Assembly: GCA_937923945.1 (NCBI GenBank)
Contig: CALDWC010000022.1
Location: 1-16,088 of the forward strand
Direction: 5' to 3'
Source: an uncultured Treponema sp.
GTDB taxonomy: Bacteria; Spirochaetota; Spirochaetia; Treponematales; Treponemataceae
DNA: 16,088 bases
Positions 1 through 6,839 of this stretch are shown here, one piece after another. The notes under the pieces are model-generated. The model did no database searches. It saw nothing but the letters and a program-made list of their open reading frames with translations, and was not told the DNA's origin. The position numbers and the translations under genes were made by a program. Numbering within the stretch: the stretch's first letter is position 1; every line of letters starts with the position of its first letter.

Positions 1-103
1 GCTGCATTCACGTCAGATTATTCCGTTGAAGTTTTTTATCGCTTCGGATATAATACCCCCATACTACTGGAAACGCTGATTAATTCTCAATTAATCAGTG
101 CAT
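1..103 (+). repeat. Dispersed promoter-bearing repeat, copy 1
   Basis: This stretch matches 7669-7771 with three base differences (positions 56, 75 and 89). It begins at the window edge, so it may extend further left. In order it holds a sigma70-like promoter (26-54), a short leader, and a hairpin with 11-bp arms (74-84 and 90-100, including one G-T pair) around a TCTCA loop. Homology to the second copy stops just after the hairpin, at 103. No transposase is nearby, so this is a non-autonomous or passively copied element. The reading frame running through it is not treated as coding. Confidence 0.9.
26..54 (+). promoter_or_regulatory. Sigma70-like promoter inside repeat copy 1
   Basis: TTGAAG (26-31), a 17-bp spacer and a perfect TATAAT (49-54) predict a start near 61. 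No gene follows on this strand. A transcript would run into the hairpin region 74-417 and could continue antisense into the 3' end of the alcohol dehydrogenase gene. The same promoter in the second repeat copy faces the NUDIX gene. Confidence 0.6.
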
Positions 104-365
104 CCTTTTGGGCTCAAAGCTGGCGGCAAGTAATATCAGTCCTTTATTATTTTTAATTGATCCGGATATAAACGGACGGTCAGTTTAATAGCGCTTTCTT
201 TTAGCAAACGAACGGTTAACTTCGCCGCAGCATTAGTGCGGCTCATTAACCGGTCGACTCTTGCTCACGCAAGAGATCGCTTTTTATACTGCCGTTTCTC
301 ACTGAGTTGCGAAACGGCGGAAATCAGCTTATTCGCAAACTGATGTTTGCTCATCGCTGATTTTT
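62..365 (+). ncRNA. Candidate structured non-coding RNA
   Basis: No gene is visible in 104-424. Going from the repeat promoter, a transcript would contain several hairpins: 74-100; a weak one at 155-185; 209-219 with 246-256 (one mismatch), enclosing GCCGCA/TGCGGC at 224-229 and 237-242; CTCTTGC/GCAAGAG at 258-264 and 269-275; GCCGTTTC/GAAACGGC at 291-298 and 311-318; and AAATCAGC/GCTGATTT at 321-328 and 356-363, enclosing GCAAAC/GTTTGC. The last is followed by a T run (361-365) and could act as a terminator. No known RNA family (SRP RNA, RNase P RNA, tmRNA, 6S) was recognised. Transcription is inferred only from the promoter. Confidence 0.35.
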
Positions 366-417
366 AATGAACAATTTTGATGGCGGCCTCTAAACACGGA
401 AGTTTTTAAAGGTCGCC
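209..417. repeat. Cluster of five consecutive, mostly nested stem-loops
   Basis: Five inverted repeats follow each other almost without gaps: 209-256, 258-275, 291-318, 321-363 and 382-417. The last pairs GGCGGCCT (382-389) with AGGTCGCC (410-417) with one mismatch, and encloses AAAC/GTTT. Two of them (209-256 and 321-363) consist of a perfect or nearly perfect outer arm, a small asymmetric internal loop and a second inner arm. The last hairpin lies just past the stop of the convergent dehydrogenase gene but lacks a T run on that strand, so it is not an obvious terminator for it. Confidence 0.7.
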
Positions 418-424
418 TTGTATG

Positions 425-1579
425 TTAGTTAATCTTTTTTCCGTAATACGCGGACTCGTAAATCATTTTTACATCGGCTGGCGTTGGCTTTCCGGGATTG
501 GTAAGCGTACAGGGATCTGCGTGGGCATGTTTACTCATACGATCCAAAACCGTTGTGAATTTTTTCTCGTTAAAATCAACTTCCGTACAGTCTTTAAAGC
601 ATAAGGGGATATTGAGTTTTTTGTTTAATTCACGAACTGTTTCGGCGATGTCCTTTACGCTAAGTCTTTTTTCCGCTAAGTCATATTTATCCGAGAACTT
701 ACGGTTGAAGTCGATAATGTAGGGCATGAGGATGGCATTTGCCAAACCGTGCGTAACACCAAATTCGCCGCCTATCTTATGGGCAAGCGAGTGTACTAAT
801 CCGAGTGAGGCATTGGTAAAAGCTATACCGGCAAGGCTTGATGCGTTATGCATGTGAGCGCGAGCGGTCATGTCGTTGCCGTTTTTATATGCAAGCGGAA
901 GATATTCAATGACAAGACGCAAAGCTTCTATTGCATAAGGATCGGTAAACGATGTTGCCGCAGTTGACGCGAATGCTTCAATCGAGTGTGCAAAAACGTC
1001 CATACCGGTATTTGCCGTAATATGGGGCGGCATACATACCGGAATAACGGGATCAAGGATTGCAATGTCCGGCACCATGTCTCCGGCAACGATCGGATAT
1101 TTAATGTGATTATCGGTATCGGTAATAACCGAAAAAGCCGTGATTTCACTTGCCGTGCCGCTCGTCGAAGGAATACAAATCAGTTTTGCCTTATTGCGAA
1201 GCGGCGGCATTGAGCCGACGGGGATAATATCTTCAAATTTGAGCGTGGGGTGCTCGTAAAAACACCACATAATCTTGGCTGCATCCAGTGCCGAACCGCC
1301 TCCGAGCGCGACAATCCAATCCGGTCCGAAATCACTCATTTTTTTGCCGCCGTCAATAACCGTTTTAACCGAAGGGTTCGGTTCTACACCGTCAATAATT
1401 ATCGATTCAATGCCCGCCTTTTTCAAAAGCGCTACGGCTTTATCCAAAAAGCCGAATTTTTTCATTGAACTTCCGCCTGTCACAATTGCAGCTTTTTTGC
1501 CGGTTAAATGAGCCAGATGCTCCATCGCATTTTCCCCGTAGATAATTTGACGGGGAATAGAAAAGTTCATAATACTCAT
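425..1579 (-). CDS. Iron-containing alcohol dehydrogenase
   Basis: A 384-residue group III (iron-activated) NAD(P)-dependent alcohol dehydrogenase, which interconverts alcohols and aldehydes in the cytosol during fermentation. The N-terminal nucleotide-binding half shows GGGSALDAAK (93-102) and PSTSGTASE (137-145). The C-terminal all-helical half carries the metal ligands Asp194 and His198 (in TGMDVFAHSIEAF), His263 and His277, matching the spacing known for FucO (196, 200, 263, 277). His267 is also conserved. Length is normal. The start is supported by GGAG seven bases upstream. It is monocistronic, with its own promoter (1636-1664) and a palindrome over the expected transcription start. Substrate (butanol, propanediol, lactaldehyde or other) cannot be read from the sequence. 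Confidence 0.95.
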   Translation of the reverse strand: MSIMNFSIPRQIIYGENAMEHLAHLTGKKAAIVTGGSSMKKFGFLDKAVALLKKAGIESIIIDGVEPNPSVKTVIDGGKKMSDFGPDWIVALGGGSALDAAKIMWCFYEHPTLKFEDIIPVGSMPPLRNKAKLICIPSTSGTASEITAFSVITDTDNHIKYPIVAGDMVPDIAILDPVIPVCMPPHITANTGMDVFAHSIEAFASTAATSFTDPYAIEALRLVIEYLPLAYKNGNDMTARAHMHNASSLAGIAFTNASLGLVHSLAHKIGGEFGVTHGLANAILMPYIIDFNRKFSDKYDLAEKRLSVKDIAETVRELNKKLNIPLCFKDCTEVDFNEKKFTTVLDRMSKHAHADPCTLTNPGKPTPADVKMIYESAYYGKKIN

Positions 1580-1600
1580 CGTGAGTCTCCTTGCTCTGTT

Positions 1601-1632
1601 TTATATATCTATATTTTTATATAGATATATAA
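1601..1632. promoter_or_regulatory. 14-bp-arm palindrome over the alcohol dehydrogenase transcription start
   Basis: TTATATATCTATAT (1601-1614) and ATATAGATATATAA (1619-1632) form a perfect inverted repeat around TTTT. It lies 3 bp downstream of the -10 box of the minus-strand promoter, so it covers the predicted +1 and the early leader. This placement is typical of a repressor operator, but a hairpin in the mRNA leader is equally possible. I do not recognise it as a Rex, FNR or other named site. Confidence 0.55.
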
Positions 1633-1635
1633 TTA

Positions 1636-1664
1636 TTTATATATCAAAAATACTTTATTGTCAA
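1636..1664 (-). promoter_or_regulatory. Sigma70-like promoter of the alcohol dehydrogenase gene
   Basis: On the minus strand, a perfect TTGACA (1664-1659), a 17-bp spacer and TATAAA (1641-1636) lie upstream of the dehydrogenase start at 1579. The predicted leader is about 50 nt. Confidence 0.75.
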
Positions 1665-1750
1665 GCCCCACATTATTGCAAAATATGGCGGCAATTATTA
1701 CAGCGTTCATTGAGCCTTGAACATACTGCTTTTATGACTGATCTGTGGGC
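1665..1750. other. Possible folded spacer between divergent genes
   Basis: CCCACA (about 1667-1672) can pair with TGTGGG (1744-1749), enclosing ATTGC/GCAAT (1675-1679 and 1691-1695) and GTTCA/TGAAC (1705-1709 and 1718-1722). This resembles a small multibranch fold, but the arms are short and chance is a real possibility. No gene is seen here. Confidence 0.2.
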
Positions 1751-1800
1751 GTAAAAACATTCTACAAAAATCAATTTCCCTGTTGAGAATGCGAGTGAAC

Positions 1801-1829
1801 TTGATATTTTTTTATTTTTATAGTATGTT
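1801..1829 (+). promoter_or_regulatory. Putative promoter of the DUF4418 gene
   Basis: TTGATA (1801-1806), a 17-bp T-rich spacer and TATGTT (1824-1829). The -35 is good, the -10 is weaker. The gene start is at 1892, preceded by a strong GGAGGAG (1877-1883). Confidence 0.4.
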
Positions 1830-1891
1830 CTCCGTATCATTGTTTTTAACCGGTGATTTTAAAATAAAATTGCCGCGGAGGAGATTTACCG

Positions 1892-2311
1892 ATGAAAGAT
1901 AAACTTCAAAAAGCGATAGCCGTTATTCAGGCAATAGCGGCTTTGATATTTGTTGCAGCAAGCAGATGGTGGGCACCGGTTTGTCAAGCAAAGTTGGAAT
2001 TAGCAAGCGGCAAAAAAATTGCGATGAAATGTTTTTACACGGGACGCACTTCAATGCTGATAGCGGGACTTATTATTCTCGTCGCCGTGTTGATTTTTAT
2101 CTCAAAGCATGAAGTAAAAAAATTATATCTGATAAACCTCGTACTCGGTATTTTGCTTTTTTTAACCTACACTCACATCATTGGGGTTTGTATGAATGCA
2201 AGTATGCCGTGTAATATAAATGCAGTGTGGGGTAAAAGTATTGCAGTACTTGTAATGATCATGAGCATCGTCGGTATTTTTGTAAATAAAGAAACACAGT
2301 TACCAAATTAA
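1892..2311 (+). CDS. DUF4418 family four-helix membrane protein
   Basis: A 139-residue integral membrane protein with about four transmembrane helices (roughly 8-28, 53-71, 78-98 and 113-132). Four cysteines fall in two short motifs: C31 near the end of helix 1, C47 in MKCFYTGR, and C100 and C107 in IGVCMNASMPC. This pattern matches my memory of the DUF4418 family. Function is unknown. The paired cysteines suggest redox or metal chemistry at the membrane, which is inference. I recall DUF4418 genes lying beside FtsX-type ABC permeases; here that pair is about 3.3 kb away at 5634-7499, with another ABC operon in between. A strong Shine-Dalgarno (GGAGGAG, 8-bp spacing) fixes the start. The gene ends just before a bidirectional terminator. 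Confidence 0.8.
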   Translation: MKDKLQKAIAVIQAIAALIFVAASRWWAPVCQAKLELASGKKIAMKCFYTGRTSMLIAGLIILVAVLIFISKHEVKKLYLINLVLGILLFLTYTHIIGVCMNASMPCNINAVWGKSIAVLVMIMSIVGIFVNKETQLPN

Positions 2312-2329
2312 CATTCACGGTAATGAAAT

Positions 2330-2365
2330 AAAAAAGCCCTGCAAAAATTATGCAAGGCTTTTTTT
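2330..2365. terminator. Bidirectional intrinsic terminator
   Basis: AAAAAAGCC (2330-2338) pairs with GGCTTTTTT (2356-2364), with one mismatch and then TGCA/TGCA (2340-2343 and 2351-2354) inside. An A run on one side and a T run on the other let it work in both directions, between the convergent DUF4418 gene and the lipoprotein gene. Confidence 0.9.
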
Positions 2366-2378
2366 GATTATTGAAGTC

Positions 2379-3572
2379 TTATTGAACCGGTGTCCATGCT
2401 TTGGACATTACTTCATCGACATTATTTGTTTTGGTAATTAATCCCAATCGAATATACCTGTTGATTATATCGGTGAGGTTTTCCTGCGTTCGGGAATCGG
2501 AAACACCGAACTGGAGTGAGTTGTTTAGCATAACATTCATTTCATAGTCCCCTGCGTTCCAACCTTGCGCAATAAGCATCTTCGTTGCTTCCTCCGGATT
2601 TTTGCGCATGTACGAGTGTGCTTTTTGAACAGCCTGTACAATCTTTTTTGATATAACAGGGTTTTGTTTTACAAAGGTTCTGTTCATAGCGATAACACAG
2701 CAATTTTTACCGGCAAAGTCATCGTCGAGCAAAGAACGGATACATTTTAATTTACCGTCTTTTACCAACTTGTACGCAAAAGCATCACTCAAAAGTGCGG
2801 CAGATATTTCTCCTCTTTCCATAGCAACAACACAAGCATCCACCGTTACCGGAGTCAGTTTAACATCGCTTCTTGGATTGATCCCGTCTGCATCTAAAAG
2901 CATGCTTGTAATATTGTAATCCGCATTTCCAATTCCATTTGGTACAGAGATTGATGTTCCTTTGAGATCTTGGGTTGTGTGGTAGTCGCTGTCGGCAAGA
3001 ACATAGAGTGATTTACAGCCAATATGAGCACCACCGACAAAGGTTAAATCGACACCATTCGTAATTGGAACAAGCATCGTTGCTATATGGTTTACCGCTA
3101 CAGTTGCTTTTCCTGTTCCAAGAGCCTCAACAGTGGAAGTTCCTCTAAAACCTCTTGATGTTAAACCTGCTTCTTCGTAGTAACCGAGATGAGCTGCAAC
3201 CGTAGGACCTGATGTACATCCGTCATTCATATAGTAAAGAACATCTTGTCCCCACGCCGGTTCTTTTTTCATGGCGGCAAGTTCTTCCGCGGTTGGCGTC
3301 AAATCGGCTGTTTCCATATCAACGGCTCGCCCCGGATCATATATCGGAACAAACATCGCCTCCCAATTTCCCGAAGTTGAAGCCTCGTATGAATTCATGT
3401 GTTCGGTCATGTGCCTTACCTCAACTTTGCCTTCATGTGCAAGCATAGGATCGATTACCTTTTTTGATGCAGTAGGCGCATTTGCTGCTTGTTTTGCATC
3501 GTCGTCCTTCGCTTTACATCCACACAATACCAATGCCGATACCAGCATTGCCCAAAATAGTTTTTTCTTCAT
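2379..3572 (-). CDS. ABC transporter substrate-binding lipoprotein, NitT/TauT (SsuA/NMT1-like)
   Basis: A 397-residue extracytoplasmic solute-binding lipoprotein, last gene of a permease-ATPase-lipoprotein operon. Signal peptide 1-18 ends in a spirochaete-type lipobox (LCGC) with Cys19 as the lipid anchor. A segment of about 85-90 residues precedes the usual fold, which starts near VLYYMNDGCTSGP (111-123). It then resembles SsuA/ThiY/NMT1-type binding proteins (PNGIGNADYNITSMLLDADG, 211-230; NRTFVKQNP, 297-305). The mature part has six further cysteines (119, 186, 247, 277, 291, 292), unusual for this family. Substrate is not identifiable. Start: GGAG nine bases upstream of this ATG; the in-frame TTG six codons earlier lacks such a site. 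Confidence 0.85.
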   Translation of the reverse strand: MKKKLFWAMLVSALVLCGCKAKDDDAKQAANAPTASKKVIDPMLAHEGKVEVRHMTEHMNSYEASTSGNWEAMFVPIYDPGRAVDMETADLTPTAEELAAMKKEPAWGQDVLYYMNDGCTSGPTVAAHLGYYEEAGLTSRGFRGTSTVEALGTGKATVAVNHIATMLVPITNGVDLTFVGGAHIGCKSLYVLADSDYHTTQDLKGTSISVPNGIGNADYNITSMLLDADGINPRSDVKLTPVTVDACVVAMERGEISAALLSDAFAYKLVKDGKLKCIRSLLDDDFAGKNCCVIAMNRTFVKQNPVISKKIVQAVQKAHSYMRKNPEEATKMLIAQGWNAGDYEMNVMLNNSLQFGVSDSRTQENLTDIINRYIRLGLITKTNNVDEVMSKAWTPVQ

Positions 3573-3628
3573 AACACTATTCTCCTTCAAATAGTAAAAT
3601 TATAAATGCCAAAAGTTCTTGATACATA

Positions 3629-4399
3629 TTATTCATGCTTCCCACCCAGATGCAATTCATTCAAAATCTTTTTTCTATATTCAATAAATTCATCGGAAGC
3701 ACGTTCGCGCGGATATGGCAGTTCGATATTGATATCGTCTCGTATTTTACCGGGGTTTGGAGTCATGACAATAACTCTCGTACTCATATAGATTGCCTCG
3801 TCAACATCATGGGTTACCATTAAGATGAGCTGTTTTCTTTCTTGCCAAATTTTCAAAATTTCATCTTGCATATTCATTCGCGTAAAGGCATCCAGCGCTC
3901 CTAACGGTTCATCCAAAAGCAAAATATTCGGTTCAGCGATTAAGGCTCGAACAAGGGCAACTCGTTGAGCCATTCCACCTGATAGTTGTCCGGGATAATC
4001 ATCTTTAAAATTTTCCAAGCCTATCATTTTAATCATTTTCGCTACCCGTGTATCGCCCACTTTAAAATCATTCTTGAGTTTCAAGCTAAAAGCAACATTG
4101 TCTTCAACGGTCAGCCACGGAAATAATGTCGGAGCTTGAAAAACCATACCGCGATCAGGTCCCGGCTTTTTGATTTTTTTTCCCTCAGCCATAACTTGCC
4201 CTTGTGTTGGAGGAATTAAACCTGCCACGAGACGAAGTATCGTAGATTTACCGCAACCCGACGGACCGAGCAAGCTGACAAACTCTCCTTTTTTGAGTGA
4301 AAGATTTATATCATCAAGCGCATGGGTTACCGTATCGTGCTCAATTTTAGCAAAACTCTTACTGACATGTTCCAGCGACAAAATAATTGTGTCTTGCAT
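3629..4399 (-). CDS. ABC transporter ATP-binding protein, NitT/TauT (SsuB/TauB-like)
   Basis: A 256-residue cytoplasmic ATPase that powers the importer encoded with it. Visible motifs: Walker A GPSGCGKST (45-53), Q-loop Gln88 in GMVFQAPTLFPW, signature LSGGMAQRVAL (139-149), Walker B ILLLDEPLGALD (159-170) and H-loop His197 in MVTHDVDEA. The Q-loop wording and overall length fit the SsuB/TauB/NrtD group. Its ATG overlaps the last base of the upstream permease stop codon (TAATG), with a purine-rich GGGGAGAGAG before it, so the two are translationally coupled. The lipoprotein gene follows after 56 bp. Confidence 0.93.
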   Translation of the reverse strand: MQDTIILSLEHVSKSFAKIEHDTVTHALDDINLSLKKGEFVSLLGPSGCGKSTILRLVAGLIPPTQGQVMAEGKKIKKPGPDRGMVFQAPTLFPWLTVEDNVAFSLKLKNDFKVGDTRVAKMIKMIGLENFKDDYPGQLSGGMAQRVALVRALIAEPNILLLDEPLGALDAFTRMNMQDEILKIWQERKQLILMVTHDVDEAIYMSTRVIVMTPNPGKIRDDINIELPYPRERASDEFIEYRKKILNELHLGGKHE

Positions 4400-5460
4400 T
4401 ATTCTCTCTCCCCGGTTTGCCAGCGTAACAAGTATTGCTTAATTTTATCCAAGGTTTTTGTAACGGCAATAAAAATCAAACAAATAATAACAATCGCTAT
4501 AAACATTTTGTCGTAGCTTGCCCAAGATTTCTGCCAGGTTATATACCATCCCAAGCCGGATTCTACCCCAAGCATTTCCGCAATGAGAATTGATACACAA
4601 GCGGAACTCATTGCTTGCGTGCAACCTTGCAATATCGAAGGTATAGCAGCGGGGATAGCAACTTTAAAAACCAGCTGCGAAGAACTAGCCCCAAGTGTTT
4701 TCGCCACTTCAAAATAATCTTTATTCACATGAGTAATCCCTGTCATCGTAGCAACCGTAACAGCGAACCAAGATCCAAGTGCGATTATAAAAATAGAACC
4801 GGTATACAGTGAAGATGCAATAACCATCATTATCGGAACCCATGTTACCGTTGGTATCGGTCCCAATACTTTGATAATCGGCGAAATCCAGTATCGCACT
4901 TTTTTAAAATAACCGCATAAAACACCGGTGATAAGTCCGAGGATAACACCTGAAAAATATCCAAGAAACAATAATACTAAAGTGTTTTTTGTACACTCAA
5001 GTAATAAAGCATAATCGGCAAATCCTGCATTAATAATATAATTAATACAGGGAATAAACGGCTGTGTTAAAATACCGGTTTTTAAGGTTAAATAATCATA
5101 AAGCGCTAAAAACAAAAAAACGGCGGAATAAAGCGGAGCAAGGTACCGTGCTTTTGCTAAAAAAGTAAAATCTCCTAACTTGTTTTTAACGATTGAAACA
5201 AGTACAAACAAAGCATAGAGGCAGATTAAAATACAAAGGAAAGCGGTATACCGATACGGAAACGGGTTCACCGTTTTGTTCGGTATGGCGGTATACTCAA
5301 ATACGGCAATACCACCGCAGATAAAAGGCAGCAAAAGAATAATCGTATCGATTATTTTCCCAAGGCGGGTCTTTTCTTTTTTTTCCAGTTTTAACAAGTG
5401 CTGCCGGTTTAAACTTCCGGCTTTTTGCTTTTTTACCCGCTCATCCACAGTGCTTTTCAT
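4399..5460 (-). CDS. ABC transporter permease, NitT/TauT type, with long N-terminal membrane extension
   Basis: A 353-residue inner-membrane permease, first gene of its operon. The C-terminal 200 residues are a standard binding-protein-dependent permease domain, with the EAA loop at about 249-278 (EVAKTLGAS, then VAIPAAIPSIL) that contacts the ATPase. Relatives such as SsuC are usually about 250-260 residues. Here about 100 extra residues come first: a basic cytoplasmic stretch (1-35) and about three hydrophobic helices (36-57, 71-92, 107-127). Start ATG has AGGA ten bases upstream and a near-consensus promoter at 5484-5511. It is most likely one half of a homodimeric channel, since no second permease is present. 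Confidence 0.9.
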   Translation of the reverse strand: MKSTVDERVKKQKAGSLNRQHLLKLEKKEKTRLGKIIDTIILLLPFICGGIAVFEYTAIPNKTVNPFPYRYTAFLCILICLYALFVLVSIVKNKLGDFTFLAKARYLAPLYSAVFLFLALYDYLTLKTGILTQPFIPCINYIINAGFADYALLLECTKNTLVLLFLGYFSGVILGLITGVLCGYFKKVRYWISPIIKVLGPIPTVTWVPIMMVIASSLYTGSIFIIALGSWFAVTVATMTGITHVNKDYFEVAKTLGASSSQLVFKVAIPAAIPSILQGCTQAMSSACVSILIAEMLGVESGLGWYITWQKSWASYDKMFIAIVIICLIFIAVTKTLDKIKQYLLRWQTGERE

Positions 5461-5483
5461 GATTGCAATATCCTGATGCTATC

Positions 5484-5511
5484 AGTATAGTAATCTTATC
5501 AAAAATGTCAA
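5484..5511 (-). promoter_or_regulatory. Promoter of the NitT/TauT-like operon
   Basis: Minus strand: TTGACA (5511-5506), 16-bp spacer, TATACT (5489-5484), giving a short leader before the permease start at 5460. Its -35 lies 29 bp from the -35 of the opposite promoter (5541-5568). Between them is the perfect palindrome ATAAATATTTAT (5515-5526), which might be a shared regulatory site. Confidence 0.7.
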
Positions 5512-5540
5512 TAGATAAATATTTATTTACTTTTCATACC

Positions 5541-5568
5541 TTGACAAGCTCCGGCATTTATCTATAAT
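5541..5568 (+). promoter_or_regulatory. Consensus promoter of the FtsX-type ABC operon
   Basis: TTGACA (5541-5546), 16-bp spacer, TATAAT (5563-5568). Both boxes are perfect. The predicted start is near 5575, about 59 nt before the FtsX start codon. Confidence 0.8.
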
Positions 5569-5633
5569 GAGTCATCGCCATTAGCTTAATTATTCCGGTA
5601 AATTACTGCAATACTTTGCAAAGAGATACGACG

Positions 5634-6836
5634 ATGAGAAGTTTGTTTTTAATTTTTAATAATATTAAACGACGCCAGGGGCAAGTTCTCATGAGCGTAG
5701 CGATTACAACCATAACGATTTTTATTTTTACGCTTGTTTTTGGTATTTTACTTGTTATGCAAGACGGACTAAAGCTTTCAAAAGAAAAACTCGGTGCAGA
5801 TTTAATTTTAGTTCCCGGCTATGCTCCCATTGAAAATAGAGAGCTTTTGTTTACCGCCTCGCCCGAGAATGTGTATATGCCTTATACCGTTTTAGACGAC
5901 GTCGCGAAAATCAAAGGAGTTGCGAATTTTACTCCTCAGTTTTTTGCTCAGACATTGGCGCTATCCTGCTGTAATCCCGGCGAGGAAGTACGAATCATCG
6001 GTTTTGACCCCGATACTGATTTTATACTCGAACCGTACCTAAAATTTAAAACTCAAAAAATAAAGCCCAATGAAATAATTTTGGGAAGTAATTTCGATAA
6101 AGATATGATTGGAAAACCCTTTTTAATATTGGGAATAGAATTTTATCCGATAAATCAACTCAATCCAAGCGGTTCAGGTATGGACAATACAATATTTATG
6201 ACATTAGATGCCGTGCGGGAACTCAGTCGAAATTCGGTCTTTAAAGAAAGCTTGTGGAAAAAAAGAAATCCGAGCGATTATATCTCGGCTATTTTAGTCA
6301 AGCTTGAAGATGGGGTTGATCCGGCGGATATTCAAAACGATGTGGAAGAACAGGTGAAGGGAGTGAAAGTTGTTTTAACGGGTGAAACTATCGCGCAGTT
6401 GCAAGCCCAAATAAAAATTATTATGCAGCTTTTAATATTTTTTTGGCTCGGCGTTTTACTCGTCAGCTTTTTATCCTTATTTGGGCGCTTTAATGCAATA
6501 GCCGACTCACGAAAAAAAGAAATCGGTTTACTCAGAGCCTTGGGAGTTAAAAAAACTGCTATTTTTGTACAGATAATCGGAGAATGTTCGGCGATGGCGT
6601 TATTAGGTGGAATTTTTGGAGCTCTTACAACAAGTCTTTGTATGCCCGCAGTGGTAAATATCCTAAAAAAAAGCTTTTCGATAACACCTTCCGTGTGGAA
6701 TTTCAAAACTTCACTATTCAGTATCGCAATCGGATGTCTTTTATCGCTTGGTATCGGCATAGTGTCGGCTTTATATCCTGCAATAAAAAGCGTGAATCTT
6801 GATCCGCAGGAAGCTATCACACAAGGAAATTTATAA
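5634..6836 (+). CDS. FtsX/MacB-like ABC transporter permease
   Basis: A 400-residue membrane protein of the FtsX superfamily: one N-terminal helix (about 18-42), a large extracytoplasmic domain (about 43-262), and three C-terminal helices (about 264-285, 315-338, 362-384). RKKEIGLLRALG (293-304) is the typical FtsX loop facing the ATPase. The extracytoplasmic domain has an SCC pair (111-113) followed by IIGFDPDTDF (121-130), a pattern I recall from FtsX permeases in iron-uptake (Fet/P19-FTR1) and DUF4418 loci; that link is from memory. Such type VII ABC proteins usually do mechanical work on envelope proteins or lipoproteins rather than pump through a channel. An in-frame TTG at 5616 is possible, but the ATG after AAGAGA is preferred. 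The partner ATPase starts three bases after the stop. Confidence 0.87.
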   Translation: MRSLFLIFNNIKRRQGQVLMSVAITTITIFIFTLVFGILLVMQDGLKLSKEKLGADLILVPGYAPIENRELLFTASPENVYMPYTVLDDVAKIKGVANFTPQFFAQTLALSCCNPGEEVRIIGFDPDTDFILEPYLKFKTQKIKPNEIILGSNFDKDMIGKPFLILGIEFYPINQLNPSGSGMDNTIFMTLDAVRELSRNSVFKESLWKKRNPSDYISAILVKLEDGVDPADIQNDVEEQVKGVKVVLTGETIAQLQAQIKIIMQLLIFFWLGVLLVSFLSLFGRFNAIADSRKKEIGLLRALGVKKTAIFVQIIGECSAMALLGGIFGALTTSLCMPAVVNILKKSFSITPSVWNFKTSLFSIAIGCLLSLGIGIVSALYPAIKSVNLDPQEAITQGNL

Positions 6837-6839
6837 ATT

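Noticed and set aside
209..363. Integron attC sites (T. denticola is known to carry an integron)
   Set aside because: Nested arms and asymmetric loops are reminiscent, but I see no clear RYYYAAC/GTTRRRY pairs, no cassettes with genes and no integrase.
62..417. tmRNA, SRP RNA, RNase P RNA or 6S RNA
   Set aside because: None of the conserved strings I know for these RNAs is present; a short frame starting Ala-Asn at about 203 does not end like a tmRNA tag.
3573..3590. TTG start for the lipoprotein
   Set aside because: It would place six extra residues before the signal peptide, and the ribosome site GGAG lies inside that stretch, upstream of the ATG at 3572.
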